This document shows positions 34,134 through 41,659 of a stretch of 43,451 bases of DNA, piece by piece (position 1 is the first letter of the stretch; each line of letters opens with the position of its first letter). Origin of the DNA: CAMDWQ01 sp964543965 (lineage in GTDB: Bacteria > Omnitrophota > Gorgyraeia > 2-02-FULL-51-18); the NCBI GenBank assembly GCA_964543965.1, contig CAZJAX010000002.1:1-43451 (forward strand). The letters are read 5' to 3'. The position numbers and the translations under genes are program-made. The notes beneath the pieces were generated by a model. It did no database searches. It was given only the letters and a program-made list of their open reading frames with translations, and was not told where the DNA came from.

Positions 34134-34248
34134 ACCATGCTTTCGAGGAGATATTGGGAGCTTCTTGGCAGACAGCTTGACGGAAAATAGCGCTTCTTAT
34201 AAGTTAAGGTGAAGCTGATTTTCATGGCTCAAAATCAAAGGAGATCCG

Positions 34249-34614
34249 GTGAAAAAGAATCTTTGCAAGCTTATGCTGATCCTGGCCGCGGGATGGGCTG
34301 GGGGTTTTACATGCCAGTGGTTTTTTCCGGCGCGCACGGCGGAAGCAGCGGGCCGTATCTTGCAGGCAGACCAGCTTTGGGTCTATGCCAAAGACGGCAA
34401 ACACCGCATTCAGATGGGAACTTACGCGGCGGGCAGCGAACAGGGGCAGCCGCTTCTGGGTCTGTCAGACAGCCAGCAGCGCATAAGGCTCTTATTGCGT
34501 CTGGCGGGACCGAACGAAACACCTGTGATGATCTTCAAGGACAAGGATGGAAATGATCGGCTGGTGCTGGGGCTCAATCATTCCGGCGGCGACGAATCTC
34601 CTTTGTCGCGCTGA
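34249..34614 (+). CDS. Small exported or membrane-anchored beta-repeat protein
   Basis: 121 residues, GTG start with a good SD (AAAGGAG) at 7 nt. An N-terminal hydrophobic segment (LCKLMLILAAGWAGGFTCQWFF) acts as signal anchor or peptide. The rest contains repeated beta units: YAKDGKHRIQMGTYA, PLLGLSDSQQRIRLLLRL, PVMIFKDKDGNDRLVLGL, with a recurring D.x(G/Q)..R..L pattern. I do not recognise a characterised family. TTGACG at 34177-34182 with TAAGTT at 34200-34205 is a possible promoter. Confidence 0.75.
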   Translation: MKKNLCKLMLILAAGWAGGFTCQWFFPARTAEAAGRILQADQLWVYAKDGKHRIQMGTYAAGSEQGQPLLGLSDSQQRIRLLLRLAGPNETPVMIFKDKDGNDRLVLGLNHSGGDESPLSR

Positions 34615-34619
34615 CGGAT

Positions 34620-35480
34620 CTAGAAGTCGGAGGGGATACCGGTCGTAAATGTCTTGAGCTCACCCGTGTGGGGGTGTTTGAAGGAAAGATGATAGGCGTG
34701 CAGGGCGAGCCGTCCCATCGGGTCGTCGGTGGAGCCGTATTTCTCGTCGCCGACGATGGGGTGGCCGATGTCCGACAAATGCACGCGGATCTGATTTTTG
34801 CGTCCCGTGAGCAGCGTCACGTCGAGCAGGCAGTAAGGCGGTTTTTTGTCGGCGATGCGGTAAAACGTCGAAGCGTGTTTGGCGTCGCGTGAGCGGTCGG
34901 TCGTGCTGTAGACGCGCTTAAAATCGTCTTCGACGAGGTAGCTCTCGATGGTGTCTGATGCTTTCTTCGGCACGCCCCGCACCACCGCGTAATATTTTTT
35001 GACCGCGGTCTTCCATTCTTCCTGCAGCTTGTTCTTGATCTCTTCTTTTTTCGCAAAAACGATGAGTCCTGAGGCTTGGCGGTCCAGACGATGGACGATG
35101 AATATGCGTCCGCGCTTCGAGGGACTCTGCGCCCGCACGTACTCGGTCAGGATATAATAGGCGGTGTGGATCTTGTCCTCGTCCGTTCCCATCGTGAGCA
35201 ATCCTGAAGGCTTATCGATGACGACGAGCCACTCGTCCTCGTAGACGATCTTGAAGGGCAGGCGCGCGACAAGGTTTCTTTTGGCGACGGCTTTTTTTTC
35301 TAGGATCTCGAGGCGGTCGCCGGGGCGAAGTTCGAATTTATGTGATTTGACGACGGAGCCGTTGATCGTCAGCGAGCCGAATTTTAAGACCTGCTTGAGT
35401 TTCAGCCTCTTATACGCGGGAAAATGCTTTAAAAGATATTCGAGAAGCGGAGCCTTTTCAGTTACAATATGGGGGACCAT
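34620..35480 (-). CDS. RluA-family 23S rRNA/tRNA pseudouridine synthase
   Basis: 286 residues. An N-terminal S4 RNA-binding domain (AYKRLKLKQVLKFGSLTINGS, ~22-60) precedes the RluA catalytic domain with VHRLDRQASGLIVFAK; Asp 133 is the conserved catalytic aspartate. EDEWLVVIDKPSGLLTMG and RKNQIRVHLSDIGHPIVGDEKYG are further signatures. It isomerises specific uridines in rRNA or tRNA; RluC- or RluD-like specificity cannot be told by eye. It is transcribed from a near-consensus promoter with the ATG at the expected start site. Confidence 0.93.
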   Translation of the reverse strand: MVPHIVTEKAPLLEYLLKHFPAYKRLKLKQVLKFGSLTINGSVVKSHKFELRPGDRLEILEKKAVAKRNLVARLPFKIVYEDEWLVVIDKPSGLLTMGTDEDKIHTAYYILTEYVRAQSPSKRGRIFIVHRLDRQASGLIVFAKKEEIKNKLQEEWKTAVKKYYAVVRGVPKKASDTIESYLVEDDFKRVYSTTDRSRDAKHASTFYRIADKKPPYCLLDVTLLTGRKNQIRVHLSDIGHPIVGDEKYGSTDDPMGRLALHAYHLSFKHPHTGELKTFTTGIPSDF

Positions 35481-35486
35481 CGGTTC

Positions 35487-35515
35487 ATCATAGAGAACAA
35501 CCGGGGACGCGTCAA
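35487..35515 (-). promoter_or_regulatory. Promoter of the RluA-family gene (leaderless type), overlapping the msrA promoter
   Basis: Minus strand: TTGACG (35510-35515), 17 bp, TATGAT (35487-35492), then six bases to the ATG at 35480. On the plus strand CATCAT (35486-35491) with TTACAA (35462-35467, 18 bp) is a possible divergent -10 for msrA. Confidence 0.65.
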
Positions 35516-35521
35516 CGACTT

Positions 35522-36115
35522 ATGCGAAGATCAATCTTTACGGCTATCCTGGCGGCGGCGGTATTCACGGCAGCGTCCGCACAGGCGGAGGAATGCGTGA
35601 TGGAAAAAGCGGTGTTTGGAGCAGGCTGCTTCTGGGGTGTGCAGAAGGTTTTCGGCGAGCTCGAGGGCGTCGTTTCGACGCAAGTCGGATACACCGGCGG
35701 AAAGCTGAAAAATCCGACGTATGATCAGGTCTGCTACAGTGATACGGGTCATGCCGAAGCCATCGAAATCACGTTTGATCCCGCACGGATCAGCTACCGC
35801 AAGCTTCTGGAAGTGTTTTGGACCCACCACGACCCCACGACGCTAAACCGCCAGGGCAATGACGTCGGGAGCCAGTACCGTTCGGCTATTTTTTATCAGA
35901 CACCCTCACAAAAAGCAGCCGCCGAGGAAACCCTTCGGCTTTTGGACCGCTCCGGCATTTTCAAGGATCCGATCACTACGGAAATTGCGCCCGCCGAGAC
36001 GTTCTACCGAGCCGAGGAATATCATCAGAATTACCTCCGAAAGAACCCTAACGGGTATTGCCATATCCTCTATCAATCCCAGAAGATCAGCGAACTCCTT
36101 CAAGCCTCAAAATAG
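35522..36115 (+). CDS. msrA: Exported peptide methionine-S-sulfoxide reductase MsrA
   Basis: 197 residues. A signal peptide (1-22, AQA/EE) precedes the MsrA domain: AVFGAGCFWGVQKVF with the catalytic Cys 36 in GCFWG, VGYTGG, NPTYDQVCYSDTGHAEA, FWTHHDPTT and GNDVGSQYRSAIFY. It reduces methionine-S-sulfoxide in oxidised proteins. The leader implies repair of envelope or secreted proteins. Resolving cysteines at the C-terminus are not obvious (CHILYQSQKISELL has one Cys). No MsrB is adjacent. Confidence 0.95.
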   Translation: MRRSIFTAILAAAVFTAASAQAEECVMEKAVFGAGCFWGVQKVFGELEGVVSTQVGYTGGKLKNPTYDQVCYSDTGHAEAIEITFDPARISYRKLLEVFWTHHDPTTLNRQGNDVGSQYRSAIFYQTPSQKAAAEETLRLLDRSGIFKDPITTEIAPAETFYRAEEYHQNYLRKNPNGYCHILYQSQKISELLQASK

Positions 36116-36184
36116 TAATTATTTAGTCGATTAATCAATTAAATAGAAACTTTTGATAAGTATTAATTAATTAAATATGCTTAT

Positions 36185-36212
36185 TTGTAATTTATAGTTA
36201 ATAATGCATACT
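36185..36212 (+). promoter_or_regulatory. Promoter of the pseudopilin operon (CATACTTT class)
   Basis: TTGTAA (36185-36190), 16 bp, CATACT (36207-36212) followed by TTTATTAA. The surrounding gap (36116-36231) is exceptionally AT-rich. The GCATACTTT core matches the promoters of both giants and the first PilZ gene. Confidence 0.6.
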
Positions 36213-36246
36213 TTTATTAATAATTAAACCTATGGGGGTTCTTGCC

Positions 36247-36648
36247 TTGAAGAGAAATCAGAAGGGTTACACACTTGTCGAAACCATGGCCGCGATCGCT
36301 ATCGGGTTGATTGGTATTACCGCGATCGGCTCGACGCTGGATGCGGGCATCTTTACGACGGTGGACAACCGCAGCCGCCTTTACGCCACCAACGCTCTTC
36401 GTGAAGAAATGGAAACATTGAGGCGTACACCCTACGATACGATCGCCGGTTACGGCAGCACGAGTACTTTCGCCAATACGCAGACCGCGCATCTGGTTGC
36501 AGGCGCCGGCACGCGGTCGATCGCGGTGCTCGGCGGCAATGATATAAGCCGCGTCACGCTGACAGTGAGCTGGACGGGCAGGAGGGGGAACGCGCTTTCG
36601 CAAAGCATCACGACGTATGTTTCCAGGAGGGGGCTGAACGGCACATGA
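36247..36648 (+). CDS. Type IV minor pseudopilin, PilV/PilI-like
   Basis: 133 residues from the TTG at 36247, chosen because GGGGG lies nine bases upstream and the leader is then the typical MKRNQKG; an in-frame ATG at 36232 would add five residues. The prepilin site is G/YTLVE with Glu at +5, followed by a hydrophobic helix (TMAAIAIGLIGITAIGSTL). The globular domain is small with YATNALREEMETLRRTPYD, typical of PilV. It would be processed by PilD and initiate pilus or T2SS-like pseudopilus assembly. The stop overlaps the next ATG (ATGA). Confidence 0.88.
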   Translation: MKRNQKGYTLVETMAAIAIGLIGITAIGSTLDAGIFTTVDNRSRLYATNALREEMETLRRTPYDTIAGYGSTSTFANTQTAHLVAGAGTRSIAVLGGNDISRVTLTVSWTGRRGNALSQSITTYVSRRGLNGT

Positions 36649-37262
36649 TATTTCATCTATTCAAAAAAAACTCAGGCTTCACTTCGCTGGAGCTTCTGGT
36701 CGCAACCTCGATCACGGGGATCTTCGCTGTCTCCTATTTTACGGCTTTCCATGTCATGGAATCGGAAATGTACCGCAATAAGATATATTTCGATGCAAAC
36801 ATCTCAGCTAAAAAAGTGATGGACCGCGTGTCCAAAGATGCGCAGGAAGCACTGAATGTCGCCGCTAGCTGGGGCGGCAATACGACGGGAAACACTTGCT
36901 TGGTATTGCGCTTGCCTGCCATCGACGCTTCGGGATCACCGACCAACACATCGACCCAATTTGATTACGTGACTTATAGGATCAATCCCAGCAACTCGAC
37001 TCAGCTCTTACGGTCGCTTGACGTTCTGGCGGGCGTCAGCCAGCGCGAAGGAGGCGCTGATGTTTCGAATGTCGTGGTTGCCGAACGCGTTTCCAGCATC
37101 CTTTTTTCGAGCGGCGGCACGTCGCTTGGGTCTGTTTCGTCAGGATCCATCCCTTTGCTTGAATATATCAATGTACAGATCACGACGCAGGGGACGACCG
37201 TCGGGACTACCCAGCAAACCGTGGTCGACTCGGACATCACGCTGAGAAACCGCATCACTTAG
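36645..37262 (+). CDS. Type IV minor pseudopilin, PilW/PilJ-like
   Basis: 205 residues. Leader MIFHLFKKNSG/FTSLE has Glu at +5 and the helix LLVATSITGIFAVSYFTAF. MDRVSKDAQEALNVA and the later beta-rich region with TFDYVTYRINPS-like sequence (TQFDYVTYRINPSNSTQLL) are characteristic of PilW/GspJ-like minor pilins. Its start overlaps the preceding pseudopilin and the next gene follows after 10 bp, so the three form one unit. Confidence 0.87.
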   Translation: MIFHLFKKNSGFTSLELLVATSITGIFAVSYFTAFHVMESEMYRNKIYFDANISAKKVMDRVSKDAQEALNVAASWGGNTTGNTCLVLRLPAIDASGSPTNTSTQFDYVTYRINPSNSTQLLRSLDVLAGVSQREGGADVSNVVVAERVSSILFSSGGTSLGSVSSGSIPLLEYINVQITTQGTTVGTTQQTVVDSDITLRNRIT

Positions 37263-37272
37263 AGGCAAAGAT

Positions 37273-38514
37273 ATGAACATCAGAAACCAGAAGGGTTTTG
37301 TCTTGATCACGGTGGTCTTGCTCTCTTCCGTGCTGTTCGCGGGAGCGCTGACCTATATGGATCTGGTGATCGTCGAACACCGCACGCTTCGAGCGTCGCA
37401 GAATATGCTGATGGCTCAGGCCGTTTCCGAGGCGGGCGTCGAAGATGTGGCGTGGGAATATAATTACAACGCTGGGACTTTTTCTTCCGCTAACGGATGG
37501 GCCACCAACGGTACGACACGGACAAAAAACGGCACCGTGACCAACGGCGCCTCGGCGGTGGGCACTTACGCCGTTACCGTAACCAATGCCACCAGCAGCA
37601 CGCCGACCATCGTATCGGTCGGCACCGCTTCCGCGACCGGCGGTTCTAACAGCATCACGACGCGTGCGATGGTGGCGCCCCAGTCCGAGTTTCTCAACGC
37701 GATCACGACCAACGGTGCCGTCACGCTGTCGGGCAACGCCTACACGGACAGCTACAATTCAAGCAACGGAGCTTACGGCGGCTCAAACCGCCTGACCAAC
37801 GGCGATGTCCAGACTAATGCCCATTCGAACGGCGCCATCGCACTTTCAGGCAATGCCAACATCCGCGGCGACGCCGGAACCGGTTCCGGCGGCACGATTA
37901 CATTGACGGGAAATGCATATTACACCGGAAGCCCTTCGAGCAGCGTCGCCAATACGATCAGTGCCAACACAGTTCCATCCTCTCTGACATCGCTGACCTC
38001 GGCCGGCGCGTATAGTTTGAGCGGAAATTCAACCGCAACGCTAAATTCGGGCTCTTACCGATACAGCTCCATGAGCACGTCTGGAAACGCTGTGCTGACG
38101 ATCTCAGGCGACGTATCTCTCTATCTTGATGCCACTAGCTCTGCTTTCAGCAACTCGGGTAACGCCCGCATCTCCATCAGCTCAGGCTCATCGCTGACGA
38201 TTTACGTCAACGGCAGCGTATCAGTCTCGGGTAACGGCCTAGTGAACAACAATGGCACTTCGAGTCCGATGACATTCCAGCTTTACGGGACATCGACAGC
38301 TACTTCACTAGCGATCACCGGCAACGGCAGCACGACCGGCATCATCGATATGCCCTCCGCGCACGTCGCTGTCAGCGGCAACGGTGATATCTACGGCTCC
38401 GTCATCGCTAATACGTTCTCCGCCAGTGGCAACGGCGGCTTCCATTATGACGAAAATCTTGCGTCGAGCGGTCCGTCAAACGGTTATAAGCTCCGGTGGG
38501 CGCGGCGCGTCTGA
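37273..38514 (+). CDS. PilX-like pseudopilin with S-G-N repeat beta-solenoid
   Basis: 413 residues. Leader MNIRNQKG/FVLITVVLLSSVLFAGAL lacks the Glu at +5, as in GspK-type tip pseudopilins. AQAVSEAGVEDVAWEYNYN resembles PilX N-terminal domains. From ~130 onward the chain is rich in Ser/Thr/Asn/Gly with a recurring [L/I/V]-S/T-G-N-[A/S/G] unit (VTLSGNAY, IALSGNANI, ITLTGNAYY, YSLSGNST, MSTSGNAVL, FSNSGNARI, VSVSGNGL, LAITGNGS, VAVSGNGDI, FSASGNGGF). This predicts a right-handed beta-solenoid as in bactofilin-like or adhesin domains, so the protein may be a tip adhesin. Confidence 0.82.
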   Translation: MNIRNQKGFVLITVVLLSSVLFAGALTYMDLVIVEHRTLRASQNMLMAQAVSEAGVEDVAWEYNYNAGTFSSANGWATNGTTRTKNGTVTNGASAVGTYAVTVTNATSSTPTIVSVGTASATGGSNSITTRAMVAPQSEFLNAITTNGAVTLSGNAYTDSYNSSNGAYGGSNRLTNGDVQTNAHSNGAIALSGNANIRGDAGTGSGGTITLTGNAYYTGSPSSSVANTISANTVPSSLTSLTSAGAYSLSGNSTATLNSGSYRYSSMSTSGNAVLTISGDVSLYLDATSSAFSNSGNARISISSGSSLTIYVNGSVSVSGNGLVNNNGTSSPMTFQLYGTSTATSLAITGNGSTTGIIDMPSAHVAVSGNGDIYGSVIANTFSASGNGGFHYDENLASSGPSNGYKLRWARRV

Positions 38515-38568
38515 CGCAGGAGGGCAGTGAGGAATTCATACATAATATAAATCAAGGAGGATACGTCG

Positions 38569-38961
38569 ATGAATAAGAAGCTATGGAGTCTGTTTGTGCT
38601 GGGCGCACTTATCAGTACGTCGGCGTTTGCAGACGCGCCGGTGTTCCCGGTGAACTTTAACGCCAGCGTTTCGGGAGAAAGCACGGTGACTCTCGTGAAA
38701 GTCGAAGGAACCAAGCTGCGCATCTCGGTCAATGGAGCCGACGGCAGCGCTGTGAAGGACTTCTCGATGGATGTCGAAGAGGGCAGCATCGCGGAGTTTC
38801 CGGGCGATGTCGTGCAGAGAGGCTCCGACGGTTACGCGGCTGTCCACGAGGAGATCATGGAGGAGCTCGAATCGCTGCGCTCGGGGCTTTCGGCGGCCGG
38901 TGACAGCGAGAATCTGGAGTCGCTCAACACGACGATCAGCTATCTCGAGAGCCTCGATTGA
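38569..38961 (+). CDS. Small secreted protein of unknown function
   Basis: 130 residues, excellent SD (AAGGAGG). The signal peptide (MNKKLWSLFVLGALISTSAFA) is followed by a beta-rich acidic domain (VNFNASVSGESTVTLVKVEG, VNGADGSAVKDFSMDVEEGSIAEFPG) and a C-terminal helix with EEIMEELESLRSGLSAAG. No family recognised. It follows the pseudopilin operon by 54 bp and is closed by a strong terminator, so it may be co-transcribed with the pilin genes. Confidence 0.8.
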   Translation: MNKKLWSLFVLGALISTSAFADAPVFPVNFNASVSGESTVTLVKVEGTKLRISVNGADGSAVKDFSMDVEEGSIAEFPGDVVQRGSDGYAAVHEEIMEELESLRSGLSAAGDSENLESLNTTISYLESLD

Positions 38962-38968
38962 GAGGCGG

Positions 38969-39002
38969 CTCCCCGGAGCATTTTTGCCGCCGGGGAGGTT
39001 TT
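38969..39002 (+). terminator. Rho-independent terminator
   Basis: CTCCCCGG (38969-38976) and CCGGGGAG (38990-38997) form an 8-bp GC stem around a 13-nt loop, followed by GTTTT. It ends the pseudopilin/secreted-protein unit. Confidence 0.8.
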
Positions 39003-39013
39003 GGCGGGGAGAT

Positions 39014-39042
39014 TTGATTCCGCGGGCGATTTATGACATAAT
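39014..39042 (+). promoter_or_regulatory. Promoter of the entericidin-like gene (leaderless type)
   Basis: TTGATT (39014-39019), 17 bp, CATAAT (39037-39042), then seven bases to the ATG at 39050, with no SD between. Confidence 0.65.
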
Positions 39043-39049
39043 CGCCCGC

Positions 39050-39193
39050 ATGCACATCAGACTTGTTTTGACAGGATTTCTTTTGGCGATCGCGTTCACG
39101 GCTGCCGGCTGCGAGACTGTAAAAGGTGTCGGGCGTGATATCACCGGTGCCAGCAGCACGATCCAGGAGAAAATGAGTGCAAGAAAATCCTAG
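39050..39193 (+). CDS. Entericidin A/B-like small lipoprotein
   Basis: 47 residues. MHIRLVLTGFLLAIAFTAAGC is a lipoprotein signal peptide with lipobox TAAGC, followed by ETVKGVGRDITGASSTI, the classic entericidin mature sequence (C.T..G.G.DI...). EcnA/EcnB form an antidote/toxin lipoprotein pair in enterobacteria. In most other bacteria single copies occur with unproven function. The PilZ gene starts 17 bp before its end in another frame. Confidence 0.88.
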   Translation: MHIRLVLTGFLLAIAFTAAGCETVKGVGRDITGASSTIQEKMSARKS

Positions 39194-39524
39194 CAGCTCT
39201 GAACGCCGCCGATCCGAAAGGATATCGCAGTCGTTTCCGGTCCATGCGGCCAAAGAGCAGTCCGAAAGTTTGACGCAGGAACAGATCACAGGCCTGACCC
39301 GGGACATCAGCGGTTCAGGCCTTTCGTTTTTATCCGATAAAGACTATGCCGCTGGCGATATCCTGAGCCTGCAGATCGACCTTCCCGCTTCTCAGCACCA
39401 GCTTCGCGTCAAGGTCGTACACGTCGAGACGCTCGGAGATTCCAAGAATGTCGGCGTCGCCTTCATCGACATATCTCCCGCGCACCAGAAGGCGCTGATG
39501 GAAGAGCTTTTCGAAAAGAAATAG
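39177..39524 (+). CDS. PilZ domain protein 2
   Basis: 115 residues, GTG start inside the end of the entericidin-like gene. An N-terminal arginine cluster (ERRRSERISQSF) and RDISGSGLSFLSD form the c-di-GMP-binding RxxxR / D-x-S-x-x-G pair, with the barrel strands LSLQIDLPASQHQLRVKVVHVE and a helical end. It is diverged from PilZ protein 1 but has the same size and layout. The overlap with a lipoprotein gene suggests translational coupling. It converges on the EamA gene with 2 bp between stops. Confidence 0.9.
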   Translation: MQENPSSSERRRSERISQSFPVHAAKEQSESLTQEQITGLTRDISGSGLSFLSDKDYAAGDILSLQIDLPASQHQLRVKVVHVETLGDSKNVGVAFIDISPAHQKALMEELFEKK

Positions 39525-39526
39525 TT

Positions 39527-40381
39527 TTAGACCTGCCGCCTGTACAGCACCGACCCGCATAAAATGATCACGGCGCTGCCGAGGATGCCGGGCAGTCCGG
39601 GATCTTCCTTCCAGAAAATAAATCCGATGACCAGCCCTATGACCGGAGTGATATAGCCGAAAGGAGAGGCGACCGATATCCTCGCCGATCTCAGCGAATA
39701 CGTAAGCCCCAGCTGCCCCAAAAGCGAGCTGGCGGTGATGACAAGAAGTGCTGTCCACTGGCCCGCGTCCGGCATCGGCCAGGGCCCGAGACCGCGCATC
39801 AGCGCCGATCCTGCCGTGCAGGCGATCGTGAAATAAAGGATGATGAGGAGCGGCGATTCGCGTTCGTCATGACTGCGGCGTATCAAGAGATGGACCATGC
39901 CCGCCAAAAATCCAGACGCCAGGCCTGCCATGAGCGCGTCAGGAGCCTCGCGGAGCTGAGGCGAGGCCAGCAGATACACGCCCATGAAAGCTCCGCCGAT
40001 CAGGAGCAGATCCGGCAGAGAGTTTTTTTCTTTGAAGAACAGCCGCGAGGCGGCCACGGCAAAGATCGGCGCCGTGTAGTTCAGCATGACGGCAGTCCCC
40101 AGATGGATGCGGGGGATGCACCAGAAATAGAGCGTCAGCGCGACGAAGCCGATGACGCCCCGCGAGGCGAGGATGAGCGGTTTTTTGCCGATCCCGTCTT
40201 TATTTTTGCGGATCGCCAGGATCGCGAAAAGGAGGATCGAGCTGAGCACGCTTCGGACGAAGACGACTTCAGAAGCGGGTAGTCCGCCTCCCAGCCATTT
40301 GGTGGCTGCGGCCATGACCGCGAAGGCGAGGCTTGCCCAAAGCATGAGCAGGATGCCGCGGGCGTTGTTTTGTTTTGTCAT
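39527..40381 (-). CDS. EamA/DMT-superfamily transporter
   Basis: 284 residues with ten hydrophobic helices in two EamA repeats (~8-140 and ~148-284), and family sequences such as RGVIGFVALTLYFWCIPRIHLGTAVMLNYTAPIFAVAASRLFF and LGQLGLTYSLRSARISVASPFGYITPVIGLVIG. DMT transporters export amino acids, nucleobases or metabolites; substrate unknown. The start has a TATCAT -10 six bases upstream, overlapping the -10 of the divergent nuclease gene. Confidence 0.92.
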   Translation of the reverse strand: MTKQNNARGILLMLWASLAFAVMAAATKWLGGGLPASEVVFVRSVLSSILLFAILAIRKNKDGIGKKPLILASRGVIGFVALTLYFWCIPRIHLGTAVMLNYTAPIFAVAASRLFFKEKNSLPDLLLIGGAFMGVYLLASPQLREAPDALMAGLASGFLAGMVHLLIRRSHDERESPLLIILYFTIACTAGSALMRGLGPWPMPDAGQWTALLVITASSLLGQLGLTYSLRSARISVASPFGYITPVIGLVIGFIFWKEDPGLPGILGSAVIILCGSVLYRRQV

Positions 40382-40393
40382 AGGGCTATGATA
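40365..40393. promoter_or_regulatory. Overlapping divergent promoters with a near-symmetrical -10
   Basis: CTATGATAG (40386-40394) reads TATGAT on the plus strand (40387-40392, with TTGTTT at 40365-40370, 16-bp spacer, for the nuclease) and TATCAT on the minus strand (40388-40393, for the EamA gene). The two -10 boxes share five bases, so only one polymerase can open this site at a time. Confidence 0.55.
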
Positions 40394-40415
40394 GTCTATT
40401 CAAAAAAGGGAAGAC

Positions 40416-40916
40416 ATGAAAAAAATAATGCGGTCTTTGGCGCTGGCCGCCTGCCTTATCCTGCCCGCCTGTGCGGTGGCGGAAGAAGGCGCTCTGCGGA
40501 CGGTGACACGCGTGTTTGACGGCGATACGATCCAGCTCGAGAACGGCGAGAAAGTCCGCCTGATCGGCGTAGACACGCCGGAAATCCATGATGACGACGG
40601 CCGCAACGCCGCTCACGCATCGCGTTTCCGTAAAAGCGAAGCGCTCATTGACGAATTTTCAGAAAAAGCCAAAGATTTTACGGAGCGGGCTGTGCTCGGC
40701 CGTAAGGTGCGCCTCGAATACGATTGGGAGCGACGCGATAAGTTCGGCCGCACGCTCGCCTATGTTTACCGTGATCCTGACGGATTTTTTTTAAACGCGG
40801 AGATATTGATGAGAGGCTGCGGTTTCGCTTATACGCGGTTTCCTTTCAAATACAGGGATGAATTCCGCAGTTACGAAGAGGGGGCACGGCGCGGACGTGA
40901 AGGACTTTGGCGATGA
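40416..40916 (+). CDS. Exported staphylococcal-nuclease-like (SNase) thermonuclease
   Basis: 166 residues, SD AAGGGAAG. The signal region MKKIMRSLALAACLILPACA could be processed as a lipoprotein (LPAC). The SNase OB fold is clear: VTRVFDGDTIQLENGEKVRLIGVDTPE (Arg 48, Glu 56 of the active site), LEYDWERRDKFGRTLAYVY (second catalytic Arg) and EGARRGREGLWR at the end. It would cleave extracellular DNA/RNA with Ca2+, for nutrition or to cope with eDNA. A short hairpin terminator overlaps its stop. Confidence 0.93.
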   Translation: MKKIMRSLALAACLILPACAVAEEGALRTVTRVFDGDTIQLENGEKVRLIGVDTPEIHDDDGRNAAHASRFRKSEALIDEFSEKAKDFTERAVLGRKVRLEYDWERRDKFGRTLAYVYRDPDGFFLNAEILMRGCGFAYTRFPFKYRDEFRSYEEGARRGREGLWR

Positions 40917-40927
40917 AATCGCTTTTT
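40910..40927 (+). terminator. Compact intrinsic terminator overlapping the nuclease stop codon
   Basis: GCGAT (40910-40914), GAA loop, ATCGC (40918-40922), then TTTTT. The TGA stop at 40914-40916 lies inside the hairpin. A second hairpin (TCACCG/CGGTGA, 40927-40945) follows at once. Confidence 0.5.
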
Positions 40928-40984
40928 CACCGGGGGAAACGGTGATAAACTTGAATCGCTTGCCGGTCTAAACGGAGGATGTCC

Positions 40985-41656
40985 ATGGAAAGACATTTTG
41001 ACGAAGAGCAGAAAAATCTAAAGCAGAAGCTTTTGCAGATGGGCGATACTGCCCAGGAAATGATCGGCTTGGCCATCAAGAGCCTCGTCGAGCGCAAAGA
41101 GTCGCTGGCCACGGAAGTCTTCGCTCTCGAAGAAAAGGTCAACCACATGGAGATCGAGATCGAGGAGGAGGTGCTGAAGCTCATGGCTCTCCGCCAGCCG
41201 GCCGCGCGCGATCTGCGCCTCCTGACCGCGATCCTGAAGATCAATAACGATCTTGAGCGCGTCGCCGATCAGGCGGTGAACATCGCGGAATTGTCCATAT
41301 TTCTCCTGAAAGAACCCAATCTGAAGCCTCTGATCGACATCCCGCACATGGCAAATCTCGCCCAGCGCATGATCAAGAACAGTCTCGAGGCTTTCGTCCA
41401 GCACGACCCGAAGCTCGCCAAAGAGGTCTGCGCCGACGATGACGAGGTCGACCGCATCAACGACCAGATCTTCCGCGAGCTTTTGACCTACATGATGGAA
41501 GATCCCAAAAGCATCACTCGTGCCGTCGATCTCATCCTCGTGAGCCGCAACCTCGAGCGCATCGCCGACCACGCGACGAATATTTCCGAAGACGTGATCT
41601 TTATCGAGGTGGGAAAGAACATCAAGCATCATTTCCAGGACGAAGCTCAGGCCTAA
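40985..41656 (+). CDS. phoU: PhoU-family phosphate signalling protein
   Basis: 223 residues from ATG 40985; GGAGG lies 6 nt upstream, and the ATG at 40979 would abut the SD. Two PhoU three-helix repeats carry the metal-binding signatures NNDLERVADQAVNIAE and SRNLERIADHATNISED, with the family N-terminus HFDEEQKNLKQKLLQMG. PhoU represses phosphate uptake by coupling Pst to PhoR. No pst or phoB/R gene is in the window; the histidine kinase at 31927 is not PhoR-like in N-terminal architecture. Confidence 0.94.
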   Translation: MERHFDEEQKNLKQKLLQMGDTAQEMIGLAIKSLVERKESLATEVFALEEKVNHMEIEIEEEVLKLMALRQPAARDLRLLTAILKINNDLERVADQAVNIAELSIFLLKEPNLKPLIDIPHMANLAQRMIKNSLEAFVQHDPKLAKEVCADDDEVDRINDQIFRELLTYMMEDPKSITRAVDLILVSRNLERIADHATNISEDVIFIEVGKNIKHHFQDEAQA

Positions 41657-41659
41657 CCT

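Noticed and set aside
39050..39524. Entericidin-like lipoprotein plus overlapping gene as a toxin-antitoxin pair
   Set aside because: The overlapping partner is a PilZ protein, not a second entericidin; family function outside enterobacteria is unproven.
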